NCBI RefSeq assembly: GCF_036327775.1
Contig: NZ_CP109598.1
Coordinates: forward strand, 2,108,001 to 2,172,000
Origin: Streptomyces sp. NBC_01498
GTDB lineage: Bacteria > Actinomycetota > Actinomycetes > Streptomycetales > Streptomycetaceae
Direction: 5' to 3'
Length of the DNA stretch: 64,000 nucleotides
Shown here one piece after another: positions 29,660 through 38,432 of this stretch. The notes under the pieces were generated by a model. It had not been told where the DNA came from, ran no database searches, and was given only the letters and a program-made list of their open reading frames with translations. A program made the position numbers and the translations under genes. Position 1 is the first letter of the stretch; each line of letters starts with the position of its first letter.

Positions 29660-29998
29660 TCAGCCGCGCGCTCGCCGCGCCCAACGCCGCAGTACGGAGC
29701 GGCGGGTACGGGGCCGGGGGCGCCGCCCGTACGGCCGGTCCGGCGGGGGATCCGCCCGGACCGCGCGGCCCGGACCGTCCGGCGACGGCAGCGGCGCCCG
29801 CCACCCGGCCCGCGCCTGGATCTCCTGATGCGCCTCGTAGGCGGTCACCCGGAACGCCTCGTCGTACGAGGCCATGGCCGCGGTGATCGCCGCGCCCGCG
29901 GTCCCCCGGCGCCGGACGTGCCGTGCGAGCAGGCCGAAGGCGCCCAGCACGGCGACGAGACAGCCGACGACCGCGAGCGGCGGCAGCAGGGTGTTCAC
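29660..29998 (-). CDS. Small membrane-anchored hypothetical protein
   Basis: A protein of 112 residues with one N-terminal hydrophobic helix (about 4-26) followed by an Arg-rich cytoplasmic tail containing a helical segment MASYDEAFRVTAYEAHQEIQAR. GTG at 29998 follows GGGGGAG. No family was recognised. It lies ten bases after the oxidoreductase gene, on the same strand. Confidence 0.65.
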   Translation of the reverse strand: MNTLLPPLAVVGCLVAVLGAFGLLARHVRRRGTAGAAITAAMASYDEAFRVTAYEAHQEIQARAGWRAPLPSPDGPGRAVRADPPPDRPYGRRPRPRTRRSVLRRWARRARG

Positions 29999-30007
29999 GG
30001 CTCCCCC

Positions 30008-30970
30008 TCAGCCGGTCAGCACGATTTTTCCGAACAGATCGCCCGCGGCCATCCGCTCGAAGCCCTCGCGCGCCCGGTCGAGCGGCAGTACCTGGTCGAT
30101 GACGGGGCGGATGCCCGTCGCCGCGCAGAAGGAGAGCAGGTCCTCCAGCTCGTCCTTGGTGCCCATGGTCGAGCCGACGACCTTCAGTTCGAGGAAGAAG
30201 ATCCGGGTCAGTTCGGGGTGCGAGGGCCGGTCGCCGCTGGTGGCGCCGGAGATCACCAGGGTGCCGCCCGGCCGCAGCGACTTGACCGAGTGCGACCAGG
30301 TCGCGGCGCCCACCGTCTCGATGACGGCGTCCACCCGGTGCGGCAGCCGCGCGCCGGGCTCGAACGCCTCGGTGGCGCCGAGTTCGACGGCGCGCCCGCG
30401 CTTGGCCGCGTCGCGGCTGGTGGCGTACACCCGCAGCCCGGCGGCCTTGCCGAGGACGATCGCGGCGGTCGCGACACCGCCGCCCGCGCCCTGGACCAGG
30501 ACCGAATCACCGGGCCGTACACCGGCGTTGGTGAAGAGCATGCGGTACGCGGTGAGCCAGGCGGTCGGCAGACAGGCGGCTTCTTCGAAGCTCAGCCCGG
30601 CGGGCTTGGGCAGCAGGTTCCAGGTGGGGACGGAGACCCGCTCGGCGAAGGTGCCCGGGTAGACCTCGGTCAGGAGCGACCGGGGCTCGCGGGGGCCGAC
30701 GCCGTGGCCGGTCTGGCCGATGACGGAGTGGATGACGACCTCGTTGCCGTCCTCGTCGATCCCGGCGGCGTCACAGCCGAGGATCATGGGCAACCGGTCC
30801 TCCGAGATCCCGACCCCGCGCAGGGTCCAGAGGTCGTGGTGGTTGAGCGAGGCGGCCTTGACGGTCACGGTGGACCAGCCGGGGCGCGGCCCGGGAGCCG
30901 GGCGTTCGCCCAACTCAAGGCCGTCGAGGGGCTGGTCGCGGTCGATACGGGCTGCGTAGGCGGCGAACAT
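30008..30970 (-). CDS. Zinc-binding-type alcohol dehydrogenase/quinone oxidoreductase family protein
   Basis: A medium-chain dehydrogenase/reductase of 320 residues. The GroES-like N-terminus contains ASLNHHDLWTLRG, and the Rossmann domain has the NADPH-binding motif VLVQGAGGGVATAAIVLGKAAG with YATSRDAAKRGRAVELGA. The catalytic zinc ligands of true alcohol dehydrogenases are missing, so an NADPH:quinone-type or enoyl reductase activity is likelier. ATG at 30970 is preferred over the frame extending to 31012. The substrate is unknown. Confidence 0.88.
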   Translation of the reverse strand: MFAAYAARIDRDQPLDGLELGERPAPGPRPGWSTVTVKAASLNHHDLWTLRGVGISEDRLPMILGCDAAGIDEDGNEVVIHSVIGQTGHGVGPREPRSLLTEVYPGTFAERVSVPTWNLLPKPAGLSFEEAACLPTAWLTAYRMLFTNAGVRPGDSVLVQGAGGGVATAAIVLGKAAGLRVYATSRDAAKRGRAVELGATEAFEPGARLPHRVDAVIETVGAATWSHSVKSLRPGGTLVISGATSGDRPSHPELTRIFFLELKVVGSTMGTKDELEDLLSFCAATGIRPVIDQVLPLDRAREGFERMAAGDLFGKIVLTG

Positions 30971-31123
30971 GACCTTGACCCTAGAACGGCGGCGTGGCCC
31001 ACGGAACCACACACACGTGTGAGCCGGCTCCCGCTCCCGCGAGGCCCGAGGGGGGGTGGGGGGCGACGGCGTACGTCCACCGGCGCGGGCACCACCGGCG
31101 GCCGGCCCGCCCGCACACCCGCC

Positions 31124-31162
31124 CGCACACGGGGCCCCTCCGTCGAGGCGGCCCCGCGTGCG
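31124..31162 (-). terminator. Hairpin terminator after malic enzyme
   Basis: A 13-base stem with one mismatch (31124-31136 with 31150-31162) lies immediately after the malic enzyme stop codon. Confidence 0.65.
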
Positions 31163-31169
31163 GAAGCGG

Positions 31170-32417
31170 CTACCGCCGTGCCACGCCCTCCGCGCGGGCC
31201 GCCGCCGCCACCGCGGACGTCACCGCCGGGGCCACCCGCTCGTCGAACGGGGACGGGATCACGTACTCCGCCGACAGGTCGTCGCCGACCACGTCCGCCA
31301 GCGCGGTCGCCGCCGCGATCTTCATGCCCTCGGTGATGCGCGAGGCCCGGACCTGGAGCGCGCCCGCGAAGATGCCCGGGAACGCCAGCACGTTGTTGAT
31401 CTGGTTCGGGTAGTCGCTGCGGCCCGTCGCCACCACCGCCGCGTACTGGTGCGCGATGTCGGGGTGGACCTCGGGGGTCGGGTTGGCCATGGCGAAGACG
31501 AACGCGTTCGGGGCCATCGACGCGATCGCCGGCTCCGGCACTGTACCGCCGGACACCCCGATGAACACGTCCGCGCCCGAGAGCGCGGCCTCCAGCGAGC
31601 CGGACAGGCCGGCGCGGTTGGTCAGCCGGGCCAGTTCGCGCTTGACGTCGGTCAGGTCGTCGCGGTCCGGGCTGACGATGCCCTTGCGGTCCGCGACGGC
31701 CACGTCGCCGAGCCCCGCCGCCAGCAGGAACTTCGCGATGGCGATCCCCGCGGCGCCCGCCCCGGAGATGACGGCGCGCAGCTCGCCCAGGGTGCGCCCG
31801 GTGAGCTTCGCGGCGTTGCGCAGGGCGGCGAGCGTCACGACGGCCGTGCCGTGCTGGTCGTCGTGGAAGACGGGGATGTCGAGCCGTTCCTGGAGCCTGC
31901 GCTCGATCTCGAAGCAGCGGGGCGCCGAGATGTCCTCCAGGTTGACCCCGCCGAAGGACGGCGCGAGCCGCACGACGGTCTCGATGATCTCGTCGGTGTC
32001 GGTGGTGGCGAGCGCCAGCGGCACCGCGTCGACGCCGCCGAACTGCTTGAACAGGATCGCCTTGCCCTCCATCACGGGCAGCGACGCCTCCGGGCCGATG
32101 TCGCCGAGGCCGAGGACGGCGGTGCCGTCCGTGACGACGGCGACGACCTGCGACTTCCAGGTGTAGTCGTGGACCAGCTCCGGGTTCTCGGCGATCGCGG
32201 TGCACACCTTGGCGACACCGGGCGTGTACGCGAGGGACAGGTCGTCCTTGTCCCGGACCGGCACGGTGGCCCGGACGGCCATCTTCCCGCCGCGGTGCAG
32301 CGCGAAGGCCGGATCGAAGGGTTCGTCGGTGGCGCTGTCTCCGATGCGGTCGCGTGCCTCGCCGCCGTCGCCGGCGGTGTCGCTCTCACTCCGAGGATTC
32401 ACGATCTCCGCTGCCAT
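31170..32417 (-). CDS. NAD(P)-dependent malic enzyme
   Basis: A cytosolic enzyme of 415 residues converting malate to pyruvate and CO2. Markers are LAYTPGVAKVC, the metal-binding region VFHDDQHGTAVV, the dinucleotide-binding motif ISGAGAAGIAIAKFL, and the FAMANPTPEV segment. It is the short bacterial form without a phosphotransacetylase extension. ATG at 32417 has AAGGGG upstream. It links the TCA cycle to pyruvate and supplies reducing power. Cofactor preference cannot be read with certainty. Confidence 0.94.
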   Translation of the reverse strand: MAAEIVNPRSESDTAGDGGEARDRIGDSATDEPFDPAFALHRGGKMAVRATVPVRDKDDLSLAYTPGVAKVCTAIAENPELVHDYTWKSQVVAVVTDGTAVLGLGDIGPEASLPVMEGKAILFKQFGGVDAVPLALATTDTDEIIETVVRLAPSFGGVNLEDISAPRCFEIERRLQERLDIPVFHDDQHGTAVVTLAALRNAAKLTGRTLGELRAVISGAGAAGIAIAKFLLAAGLGDVAVADRKGIVSPDRDDLTDVKRELARLTNRAGLSGSLEAALSGADVFIGVSGGTVPEPAIASMAPNAFVFAMANPTPEVHPDIAHQYAAVVATGRSDYPNQINNVLAFPGIFAGALQVRASRITEGMKIAAATALADVVGDDLSAEYVIPSPFDERVAPAVTSAVAAAARAEGVARR

Positions 32418-32950
32418 GTTCTTGACCCCTTAAGTCTCTTCATCAGTTGAGGGTGTCCACTCCTGGGATACGGAGGGGTGGGCTGGCACCGCGTACGTGC
32501 TCCGTCGCCGGCGCCGGTGACGCCCGACAGGAGGAGGTACGCACGCGCGGGCGCGCCGCACACGCGCCCTGAGCCCCGGATGAGGGGTGTAGCTGTCCTT
32601 CATACCGGACGGGCCTCGTCGCCGGGTCGTCGTTCGCCCCTTCTCCACGCGGTGACATGACTCATAGCGGAGTTTCCAGCCACATCCGCCGTACGACACG
32701 AAACACCCGGAGAAGAAGGACGAGCCGGAGATTGTCCGGCCGGAAGAAGGTTCACCAGTGGTTGGTCCGGTCGTGATGTGCCGGTCCACTGGGACACGAG
32801 GGTCACCCGTTATCCGATTTTGACATGACGAGGCCCCTGAACGGACCAGTCCGAATGGCAAGATGCCCTAATCAATCACACTCGGTCGCGACACTCGATG
32901 GCGTGTGCCCACCGCGTGACAGTCTCTCGTCCGCCCGGAGGATCCTCATC
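32418..32950. other. Divergent regulatory region between malic enzyme and the ABC transporter
   Basis: A gap of 533 bp with no convincing gene. GC content drops at about 32650-32900, as expected of promoter DNA. No clear -35/-10 pair, operator or RNA element was identified. Confidence 0.5.
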
Positions 32951-33925
32951 ATGACCGCCAGCCTCACCAGTCGTACCACCGCCGGGAAGTCCCGGATCGC
33001 CGCGGTCGGCGCGATAGCGGTCGCCGGCGCGCTGCTGCTGACCGCCTGTGGCGACCAGACCGACAGCGGGAAGAAGGACTCCGGCAAGGACTCCGGCACC
33101 GCCTCCGCGAGCGCTCCGCTGGCCGGAAAGCTGCCGAAGGCGATCGCCGACAAGGGCGTCATCAAGGTGGGCTCCGACATCGCGTACCCGCCGGTGGAGT
33201 ACAAGGACGACGCGGGCAAGACCGTCGGTATCGACCCGGACCTCGCCGACGCGATGGGCAAGCAGCTCGGCGTGAAGTTCGAGTTCGAGAACGGCACCTT
33301 CGACACCCTGCTCACGGGTCTGCGCTCCAAGCGCTACGACATAGCCATGTCGGCCATGACCGACACCAAGGCCCGTCAGGACGGCGTGGACTCCGAGACC
33401 GGCAAGAAGGTCGGCGAGGGCGTCGACTTCGTCGACTACTTCACCGCCGGTGTCTCGATCTACACCAAGAAGGGCGACGACAAGGGCATCGCGAGCTGGG
33501 CGGACCTGTGCGGCAAGAAGATGGTCGTCCAGCGCGGCACCGTCTCGCACGACCTGGCCAAGGCCGAGTCGACGAAGTGCGTGGACGGCGGCGGCAAGGC
33601 CATCACGATCGAGCCGTTCGACAACGACCAGCAGGCCCAGACCCGGCTGCGGGCCGGCGGCGCCGACGCCGGTTCGTCGGACTTCCCGGTCGCGGCGTAC
33701 GCGGTGAAGACCTCGGGCGGCGGCAACGACTTCCAGCTCGTCGGCGAGCAGGTCGAGGCCGCCCCGTACGGCATCGCGGTCGCCAAGGGCAACACCGAGC
33801 TGAGCGAGGCCCTGAAGGCCGCGCTCGACGCGCTCATCGAGAACGGCGAGTACGACAAGATAATCGCCAAGTGGGGCGTCGCGGACGGCGCGGTCAAGGA
33901 AGCCACGATCAACGCCGGCACCTGA
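32951..33925 (+). CDS. Polar amino acid ABC transporter, lipoprotein substrate-binding subunit
   Basis: A secreted lipoprotein of 324 residues. The signal peptide ends in the lipobox LTAC, with Cys33 as the lipidated residue. The mature protein shows the family-3 solute-binding pattern: VIKVGSDIAYPPVEY, IDPDLADAMGKQLG, DTLLTGLRSKRYDIAMSAMTDT and APYGIAVAKGNTEL. ATG at 32951 follows GGAGGATC. It is followed by the permease and ATPase genes in one operon. The substrate is probably an acidic or other polar amino acid, by family. Confidence 0.93.
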   Translation: MTASLTSRTTAGKSRIAAVGAIAVAGALLLTACGDQTDSGKKDSGKDSGTASASAPLAGKLPKAIADKGVIKVGSDIAYPPVEYKDDAGKTVGIDPDLADAMGKQLGVKFEFENGTFDTLLTGLRSKRYDIAMSAMTDTKARQDGVDSETGKKVGEGVDFVDYFTAGVSIYTKKGDDKGIASWADLCGKKMVVQRGTVSHDLAKAESTKCVDGGGKAITIEPFDNDQQAQTRLRAGGADAGSSDFPVAAYAVKTSGGGNDFQLVGEQVEAAPYGIAVAKGNTELSEALKAALDALIENGEYDKIIAKWGVADGAVKEATINAGT

Positions 33926-33954
33926 TCCGCGCAGGCTCCCGAAAGGCGGCATCC

Positions 33955-34902
33955 GTGTCCGTTGAGATATCGAAGTCGGACGGCTCCCCCGGCGCGCCGC
34001 CCGCGGTGACCACCTCACCGGAGGCCATCAAGGCCATCCCGGTGCGGCACTACGGGCGGTACGTGAGCGCGGTCGTGGCGTTCGCCCTGCTGGCGTCGAT
34101 CGTCTACGCGTTCTCCCAGGGAAAGATCAACTGGGGCGCCGTACCCGACTACTTCTTCGACGACCGCATCCTCAAGGGTGTCGGTCAGACCATGCTCCTG
34201 ACCGTCCTGTCGATGGCCATCGGAGTCATCGGCGGCATCGTCCTCGCGGTGATGCGGCTGTCCAAGAACCCGGTGATGTCGTCCATCGCCTGGTCGTACA
34301 TCTGGTTCTTCCGCGGCACCCCGGTCCTCGTCCAGCTCATGGTCTGGTTCAACCTGGGTCTGGTCTTCGAGTACATCAACCTCGGGCCGATCTACAAGGA
34401 CTACTGGGCCAGCTTCATGACGCCGTTCCTCACGGCGCTGCTCGGCCTCGGCCTCAACGAGGCCGCGTACATGGCGGAAATCTGCCGTGCCGGTCTGCTC
34501 TCGGTGGACGAGGGGCAGACGGAGGCGTCGCACGCGCTGGGCATGAGCCACGCCAAGACGCTGCGCCGGGTCGTCATCCCGCAGGCGATGCGGGTGATCG
34601 TGCCGCCCACCGGCAACGAAGTCATCAACATGCTGAAGACGACGTCGCTGGTGGCGACCGTGCAGTTCTACGAACTGCTCAGGTACGCGCAGGACATCGG
34701 GCAGACGTCCGGCGCCCCGGTGGAGATGCTGTTCCTGGCCGCCGCCTGGTACCTGCTCATGACCTCGGTCCTGAGCATCGGTCAGTACTACCTGGAGCGG
34801 CACTACGCGCGCGGCTCGCTGCGCACCCTGCCGCGGACCCCGTTCCAGCGGATCAAGGCCAACCTGCTGTCCCTGGGCCGCCCGAAGGGAGGCACCGCAT
34901 GA
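33955..34902 (+). CDS. Polar amino acid ABC transporter permease
   Basis: A membrane protein of 315 residues with about five to six helices in the C-terminal 230 residues. It carries the His/Glu/Gln-type permease signature ([12 protein letters not shown]) and the EAA loop [29 protein letters not shown]. An N-terminal extension of about 45 residues precedes the first helix. GTG at 33955 follows AAAGGCGG. The stop overlaps the ATPase start (ATGA). Confidence 0.93.
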   Translation: MSVEISKSDGSPGAPPAVTTSPEAIKAIPVRHYGRYVSAVVAFALLASIVYAFSQGKINWGAVPDYFFDDRILKGVGQTMLLTVLSMAIGVIGGIVLAVMRLSKNPVMSSIAWSYIWFFRGTPVLVQLMVWFNLGLVFEYINLGPIYKDYWASFMTPFLTALLGLGLNEAAYMAEICRAGLLSVDEGQTEASHALGMSHAKTLRRVVIPQAMRVIVPPTGNEVINMLKTTSLVATVQFYELLRYAQDIGQTSGAPVEMLFLAAAWYLLMTSVLSIGQYYLERHYARGSLRTLPRTPFQRIKANLLSLGRPKGGTA

Positions 34903-35705
34903 CCGCCAGCGTGAACCCGGTGAACGGCCGGACGACGAACGGCGCGACCGCGATGGTCAAGGCCGAGGGCGTGCACAAGTCCTTCGGCGCGGCGCACGTG
35001 CTCAAGGGCATCGACCTGGAGGTCGCGCCGCGCGAGGTCTTCTGTCTGATCGGGCCCTCCGGCTCCGGCAAGTCGACCTTCCTGCGCTGCATCAACCATC
35101 TGGAACAGGTCAACGCCGGGCGCCTGTACGTCGACGGCGAGCTGGTCGGCTACCGCCAGAAGGGCGACAAGCTGTACGAGCTGCGCGACGCCGAAGTGGC
35201 CCTGAAACGCCGGGACATCGGCATGGTGTTCCAGCGCTTCAACCTCTTCCCGCACATGACGGCCATCGAGAACATCATGGAGGCACCGGTACAGGTGCGC
35301 CGTGAGACGAAGGCCGTCGCACGGGCGCGGGCCGAGAAGCTGCTGGACCGGGTGGGGCTCTCCGACAAGGCGAACGGCTATCCGTCGCAGCTCTCCGGCG
35401 GCCAGCAGCAGCGGGTGGCGATCGCCCGCGCGCTGGCCATGGAGCCGAAGCTGATGCTCTTCGACGAGCCGACGTCGGCGCTCGACCCGGAGCTGGTGGG
35501 CGACGTGCTGGACGTGATGCGCGATCTCGCCGAGGACGGCATGACGATGGTGGTCGTGACGCACGAGATGGGCTTCGCCCGCGAGGTGGGCGACGCGCTG
35601 GTGTTCATGGACGACGGCGTGGTCGTGGAGTCGGGCCATCCGCGCGAGGTCCTGACCAATCCGCGGCACGAACGGACGAAGTCGTTCCTGTCGAAGGTGC
35701 TGTAG
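34899..35705 (+). CDS. Polar amino acid ABC transporter ATP-binding subunit
   Basis: A cytosolic ATPase of 268 residues. Walker A is GPSGSGKST, the Q-loop is [12 protein letters not shown], the signature is [15 protein letters not shown], Walker B is [16 protein letters not shown], and the switch histidine is in [12 protein letters not shown]. It starts in the ATGA overlap with the permease and completes the importer. Confidence 0.95.
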   Translation: MTASVNPVNGRTTNGATAMVKAEGVHKSFGAAHVLKGIDLEVAPREVFCLIGPSGSGKSTFLRCINHLEQVNAGRLYVDGELVGYRQKGDKLYELRDAEVALKRRDIGMVFQRFNLFPHMTAIENIMEAPVQVRRETKAVARARAEKLLDRVGLSDKANGYPSQLSGGQQQRVAIARALAMEPKLMLFDEPTSALDPELVGDVLDVMRDLAEDGMTMVVVTHEMGFAREVGDALVFMDDGVVVESGHPREVLTNPRHERTKSFLSKVL

Positions 35706-35730
35706 GCCCTGAGCGGCGGACAACAGCGAT

Positions 35731-35765
35731 GGGGAGGGGCGTGACGGGTTGTCACGCCCCTCCCC
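35731..35765 (+). terminator. Terminator after the ABC transporter operon
   Basis: A perfect 15-bp stem (35731-35745 with 35751-35765) closes a 5-base loop. It lies between this operon and the convergent methyltransferase gene, so it may serve both. Confidence 0.88.
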
Positions 35766-35779
35766 GCCGTCGTGTCCGC

Positions 35780-36610
35780 CTACTTCAGCGCGAGGACCAG
35801 CGAGTCGGACGGCGAGGACCAGACGGCACGCGCCTCGGCGAAGCCCGCGTCGGTGAGCGCGCGGGCGTGCCACGCGGCGGAGGGCGTGTCGCCGTCCGCG
35901 TGCTCGCCGTAGATCGCGAACCGTTCGGCGGTCGGCCCCGCGAGCACCGGGTCCTTCGCGGCCAGCGCCCACCAGTCGGCCCAGTCGAGCGCGCCCTCGG
36001 CCTTGGCGCGCTCCCGCTCCCGGTGGCGGTGGGCGCTTTCGGCCTCGTTGATACGGGGTGTGGCGCCGTCCTTCATGTGGTCGGCGTTCATGAAGACGCC
36101 GCCCGGCCGGACGAGGCCGGCGATCTGCCCGTACAGCACGGTCAGCGGCTCGCTGTGCAGCCAGTGCAGCGCGGTGGCGGTGAGGACGGCGTCGTACGAC
36201 GCGTACGGCAGCTTCGCCGTCCAGCCGGGGTCCTTGAGGTCGGCCCGCACCAGGGTCAGCCGGGTGTCGCCGGCGAAGTGGCCGCCCGCGATGGCGAGCA
36301 GCGCGGGGTCGAGGTCGACGCCGGTGCTGGTGGCGGCGGGGAACCGCCGGAACAGCCGGTCGCTGATGCTGCCGGTCCCGCACGCGAGGTCGAGGACCCG
36401 CGGCTCGGGCCCGACCAGGGCGCCGACCATGTCGAGCATCACCCGGAAGCGCTCCTCGCGGTCCGGCATGTACCACTCCTGCTGGCGGTCCCAGCTGTCC
36501 TGCCAGGCCCGCCAGTCGGCCCGCCCCGGGGGCGGCGGTCCCGCCGCCGGGCCCGTGCCCGCCCCGGTCCCCGCACTCGCCGCCGCTCCCGCGTCCGTCT
36601 CCGTGTCCAC
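35780..36610 (-). CDS. Class I SAM-dependent methyltransferase
   Basis: A protein of 276 residues. SAM-binding motif I is VLDLACGTGSISDRL, followed by ATSTGVDLDPALLAIA (motif II acid) and YDAVLTATALHWL. These are features of trans-aconitate/biotin-synthesis-type methyltransferases acting on small molecules. GTG at 36610 has GGAGGG upstream, so the longer frame to 36676 is not needed. The substrate is unknown. It is divergent from the CGNR gene. Confidence 0.87.
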   Translation of the reverse strand: MDTETDAGAAASAGTGAGTGPAAGPPPPGRADWRAWQDSWDRQQEWYMPDREERFRVMLDMVGALVGPEPRVLDLACGTGSISDRLFRRFPAATSTGVDLDPALLAIAGGHFAGDTRLTLVRADLKDPGWTAKLPYASYDAVLTATALHWLHSEPLTVLYGQIAGLVRPGGVFMNADHMKDGATPRINEAESAHRHRERERAKAEGALDWADWWALAAKDPVLAGPTAERFAIYGEHADGDTPSAAWHARALTDAGFAEARAVWSSPSDSLVLALK

Positions 36611-36725
36611 CGTCGGAACCCTCCGCTCCCGTGATTTCCCGCAGGCCCGTAATACCCTGTACGCAAGACCAGCCATTACACCGATCTCAGACCCCGACCT
36701 TAGACCGCTGCCGTAAGGACTACAA

Positions 36726-37355
36726 GTGGAATTGGCCTCTTACTCGGACTATGCCGTGCGCCTGGTCAACACCGAGGAACCGGCCCGCGGTACGGACACA
36801 CTGACCTCCGTCGACGCCGTACGCGCCCTGTTCGGCGAGTCCACGCAGCTCTCGCGCCGCGCCACCGAGGCGGACGTCACCCGCTTCCGCTCCGTACGCG
36901 CCCGGCTGCGCGCGGTCTTCACGGCGGCCGACGACGGCGAGGCGACGCACGCCGTCGACCTGCTCAACTCGCTGCTGCTGGAGTTCCCCGTCAGCCCGCA
37001 GATCTCCGGCCACGACTTCCTGGACGACGAGGGCCGCCCGCGCTGGCACCTGCATCTCGCCGAGCACCCGTCGAACGCGACGGCGGGGTACGCCGCGATC
37101 GCCGCGATGGGCCTGGCGTTCCACCTCACGGAGTACGGCGTGGACCGGCTCGGGCTCTGCGAGGCCGCGCCGTGCCGCAACGCGTACCTCGACACCTCGA
37201 CCAACCGCTCGCGCCGCTACTGCTCCGATCGGTGCGCCACCCGCGCCAACGTGGCCGCCTACCGGGCCCGCAAACGCCTGGAGACGGAGCGGTCGCAGAG
37301 CACCGGCCGCAGCGCCGAGAAGGCCCAGCTGAGCGCGCCGGCCACGGAACGCTGA
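36726..37355 (+). CDS. CGNR zinc finger domain protein
   Basis: A protein of 209 residues. The N-terminal part is the ABATE-type helical domain; the C-terminal CGNR zinc finger has the metal ligands in GLCEAAPCRNAYLD and RRYCSDRCATRANVAAYRARKR. Such proteins are presumed transcriptional regulators. GTG at 36726. Its last 97 bases overlap the 3' end of sodX on the other strand. Confidence 0.88.
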   Translation: MELASYSDYAVRLVNTEEPARGTDTLTSVDAVRALFGESTQLSRRATEADVTRFRSVRARLRAVFTAADDGEATHAVDLLNSLLLEFPVSPQISGHDFLDDEGRPRWHLHLAEHPSNATAGYAAIAAMGLAFHLTEYGVDRLGLCEAAPCRNAYLDTSTNRSRRYCSDRCATRANVAAYRARKRLETERSQSTGRSAEKAQLSAPATER

Positions 37356-37678
37356 TCCCCGTCGCGCGGCCGGTAGCGGGCCCGGACCCGGCCGAGCACC
37401 AGCTCGGCCGGGACGGCGCCGAACACCCGGCTGTCGCCCTCGGCACCCGGATTGTCGCCGAGCACCCACCATCCGCCGTCCCGCCGCTCGACCAGCCGCT
37501 TCACGATGAGCAGATCCTGCTGGAGCGGATGGCGCAGGACGGCGATGTCCCCCGCCTTGACCGGTGCGTGATAGTGCACCAGCAGCTGATCGCCCTGTCT
37601 GAGGGTGGGATACATGGACGGTCCCGACACCTCCGCGATCCCCAACAGCGCTCTGGGCTCGCGCCCGTGCTCGGCCAT
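37259..37678 (-). CDS. sodX: Nickel-type superoxide dismutase maturation protease
   Basis: A small S26 (signal peptidase I-like) protease of 139 residues. Ser21 in SGPSMYPTL is the nucleophile and Lys60 in LLIVKRL the general base. Gene position next to sodN and length identify it as SodX, which cuts the 14-residue leader from pro-SodN so that the His1/Cys2/Cys6 nickel hook can form. ATG at 37678 has GGGAGG upstream; a frame reaching 37696 is less likely. It is divergent from sodN and overlaps the convergent CGNR gene at its 3' end. Confidence 0.92.
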   Translation of the reverse strand: MAEHGREPRALLGIAEVSGPSMYPTLRQGDQLLVHYHAPVKAGDIAVLRHPLQQDLLIVKRLVERRDGGWWVLGDNPGAEGDSRVFGAVPAELVLGRVRARYRPRDGDQRSVAGALSWAFSALRPVLCDRSVSRRLRAR

Positions 37679-37725
37679 CCGACACCTCCCGGTCACACGG
37701 TACGTTCCGCCGTCCGTCCCATTTC

Positions 37726-37777
37726 GACCCCGGACTTTTGTCCTAAGCCCCAGGGGGCACTCGCAAAATCCGGGGTC
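37726..37777. promoter_or_regulatory. Long inverted repeat in the sodX-sodN promoter region
   Basis: GACCCCGGACTTTTG (37726-37740) and CAAAATCCGGGGTC (37764-37777) are inverted copies with one base missing in the right arm, separated by 23 bases. The element lies between the divergent sodX and sodN starts. It could be an operator for a nickel or redox regulator or a hairpin in a leader transcript. Confidence 0.6.
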
Positions 37778-37828
37778 TCACCGAGTAATGTCCCACCTGA
37801 GAAGACGATCACGAGGAAGGACAGCTCC

Positions 37829-38224
37829 ATGCTCTCCCGCCTGTTTGCCCCCAAGGTGAAGGTCAGCGCCCACTGCGACCTCCCCTGCGGCGTGTACGAC
37901 CCCGCCCAGGCCCGCATCGAAGCCGAGTCGGTGAAGGCCGTCCAGGAAAAGATGGCGGGCAACGACGACGCCCACTTCCAGGCCCGCGCCACTGTCATCA
38001 AGGAACAGCGCGCCGAGCTCGCCAAGCACCACGTCTCGGTCCTGTGGAGCGACTACTTCAAGCCCCCGCACTTCGAGAAGTACCCGGAGCTGCACCAGCT
38101 CGTCAACGACACGCTGAAGGCGCTGTCGGCGGCGAAGGGCTCGACGGACCCGGCCACGGGCCAGAAGGCCCTGGACCTGATCGCCCGGATCGACACCATC
38201 TTCTGGGAGACGAAGAAGGCCTGA
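37829..38224 (+). CDS. sodN: Nickel-containing superoxide dismutase
   Basis: A protein of 131 residues. A 14-residue leader is followed by the mature N-terminus HCDLPCGVYDP, the diagnostic nickel-binding hook with His1, Cys2 and Cys6. The mature length of 117 residues matches the Streptomyces enzyme. ATG at 37829 follows GAGGAAGG. It removes superoxide in the cytoplasm and is processed by SodX encoded next to it. A terminator follows at 38281. Confidence 0.98.
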   Translation: MLSRLFAPKVKVSAHCDLPCGVYDPAQARIEAESVKAVQEKMAGNDDAHFQARATVIKEQRAELAKHHVSVLWSDYFKPPHFEKYPELHQLVNDTLKALSAAKGSTDPATGQKALDLIARIDTIFWETKKA

Positions 38225-38280
38225 CCTTCCGTCTCATCGGGCTCGCACCACCGGCACCACCCGTGTCACCAGGCATCAAC

Positions 38281-38317
38281 GACCGCACCCGGCCCGCCCG
38301 ACGGACCGGGTGCGGTC
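38281..38317 (+). terminator. Terminator after sodN
   Basis: A perfect 12-bp stem, GACCGCACCCGG (38281-38292) with CCGGGTGCGGTC (38306-38317), and a 13-base loop. Confidence 0.82.
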
Positions 38318-38432
38318 GTCTGTCCGGGCAGTGACGGAAAAAGTGGCGTGGGACGCGCATGACGGGGCCCGGACGGGGCACCCGTCGCGACGCCGAACCT
38401 CTGTTCGCCTGATCCGGGAAGGGATCGACACC

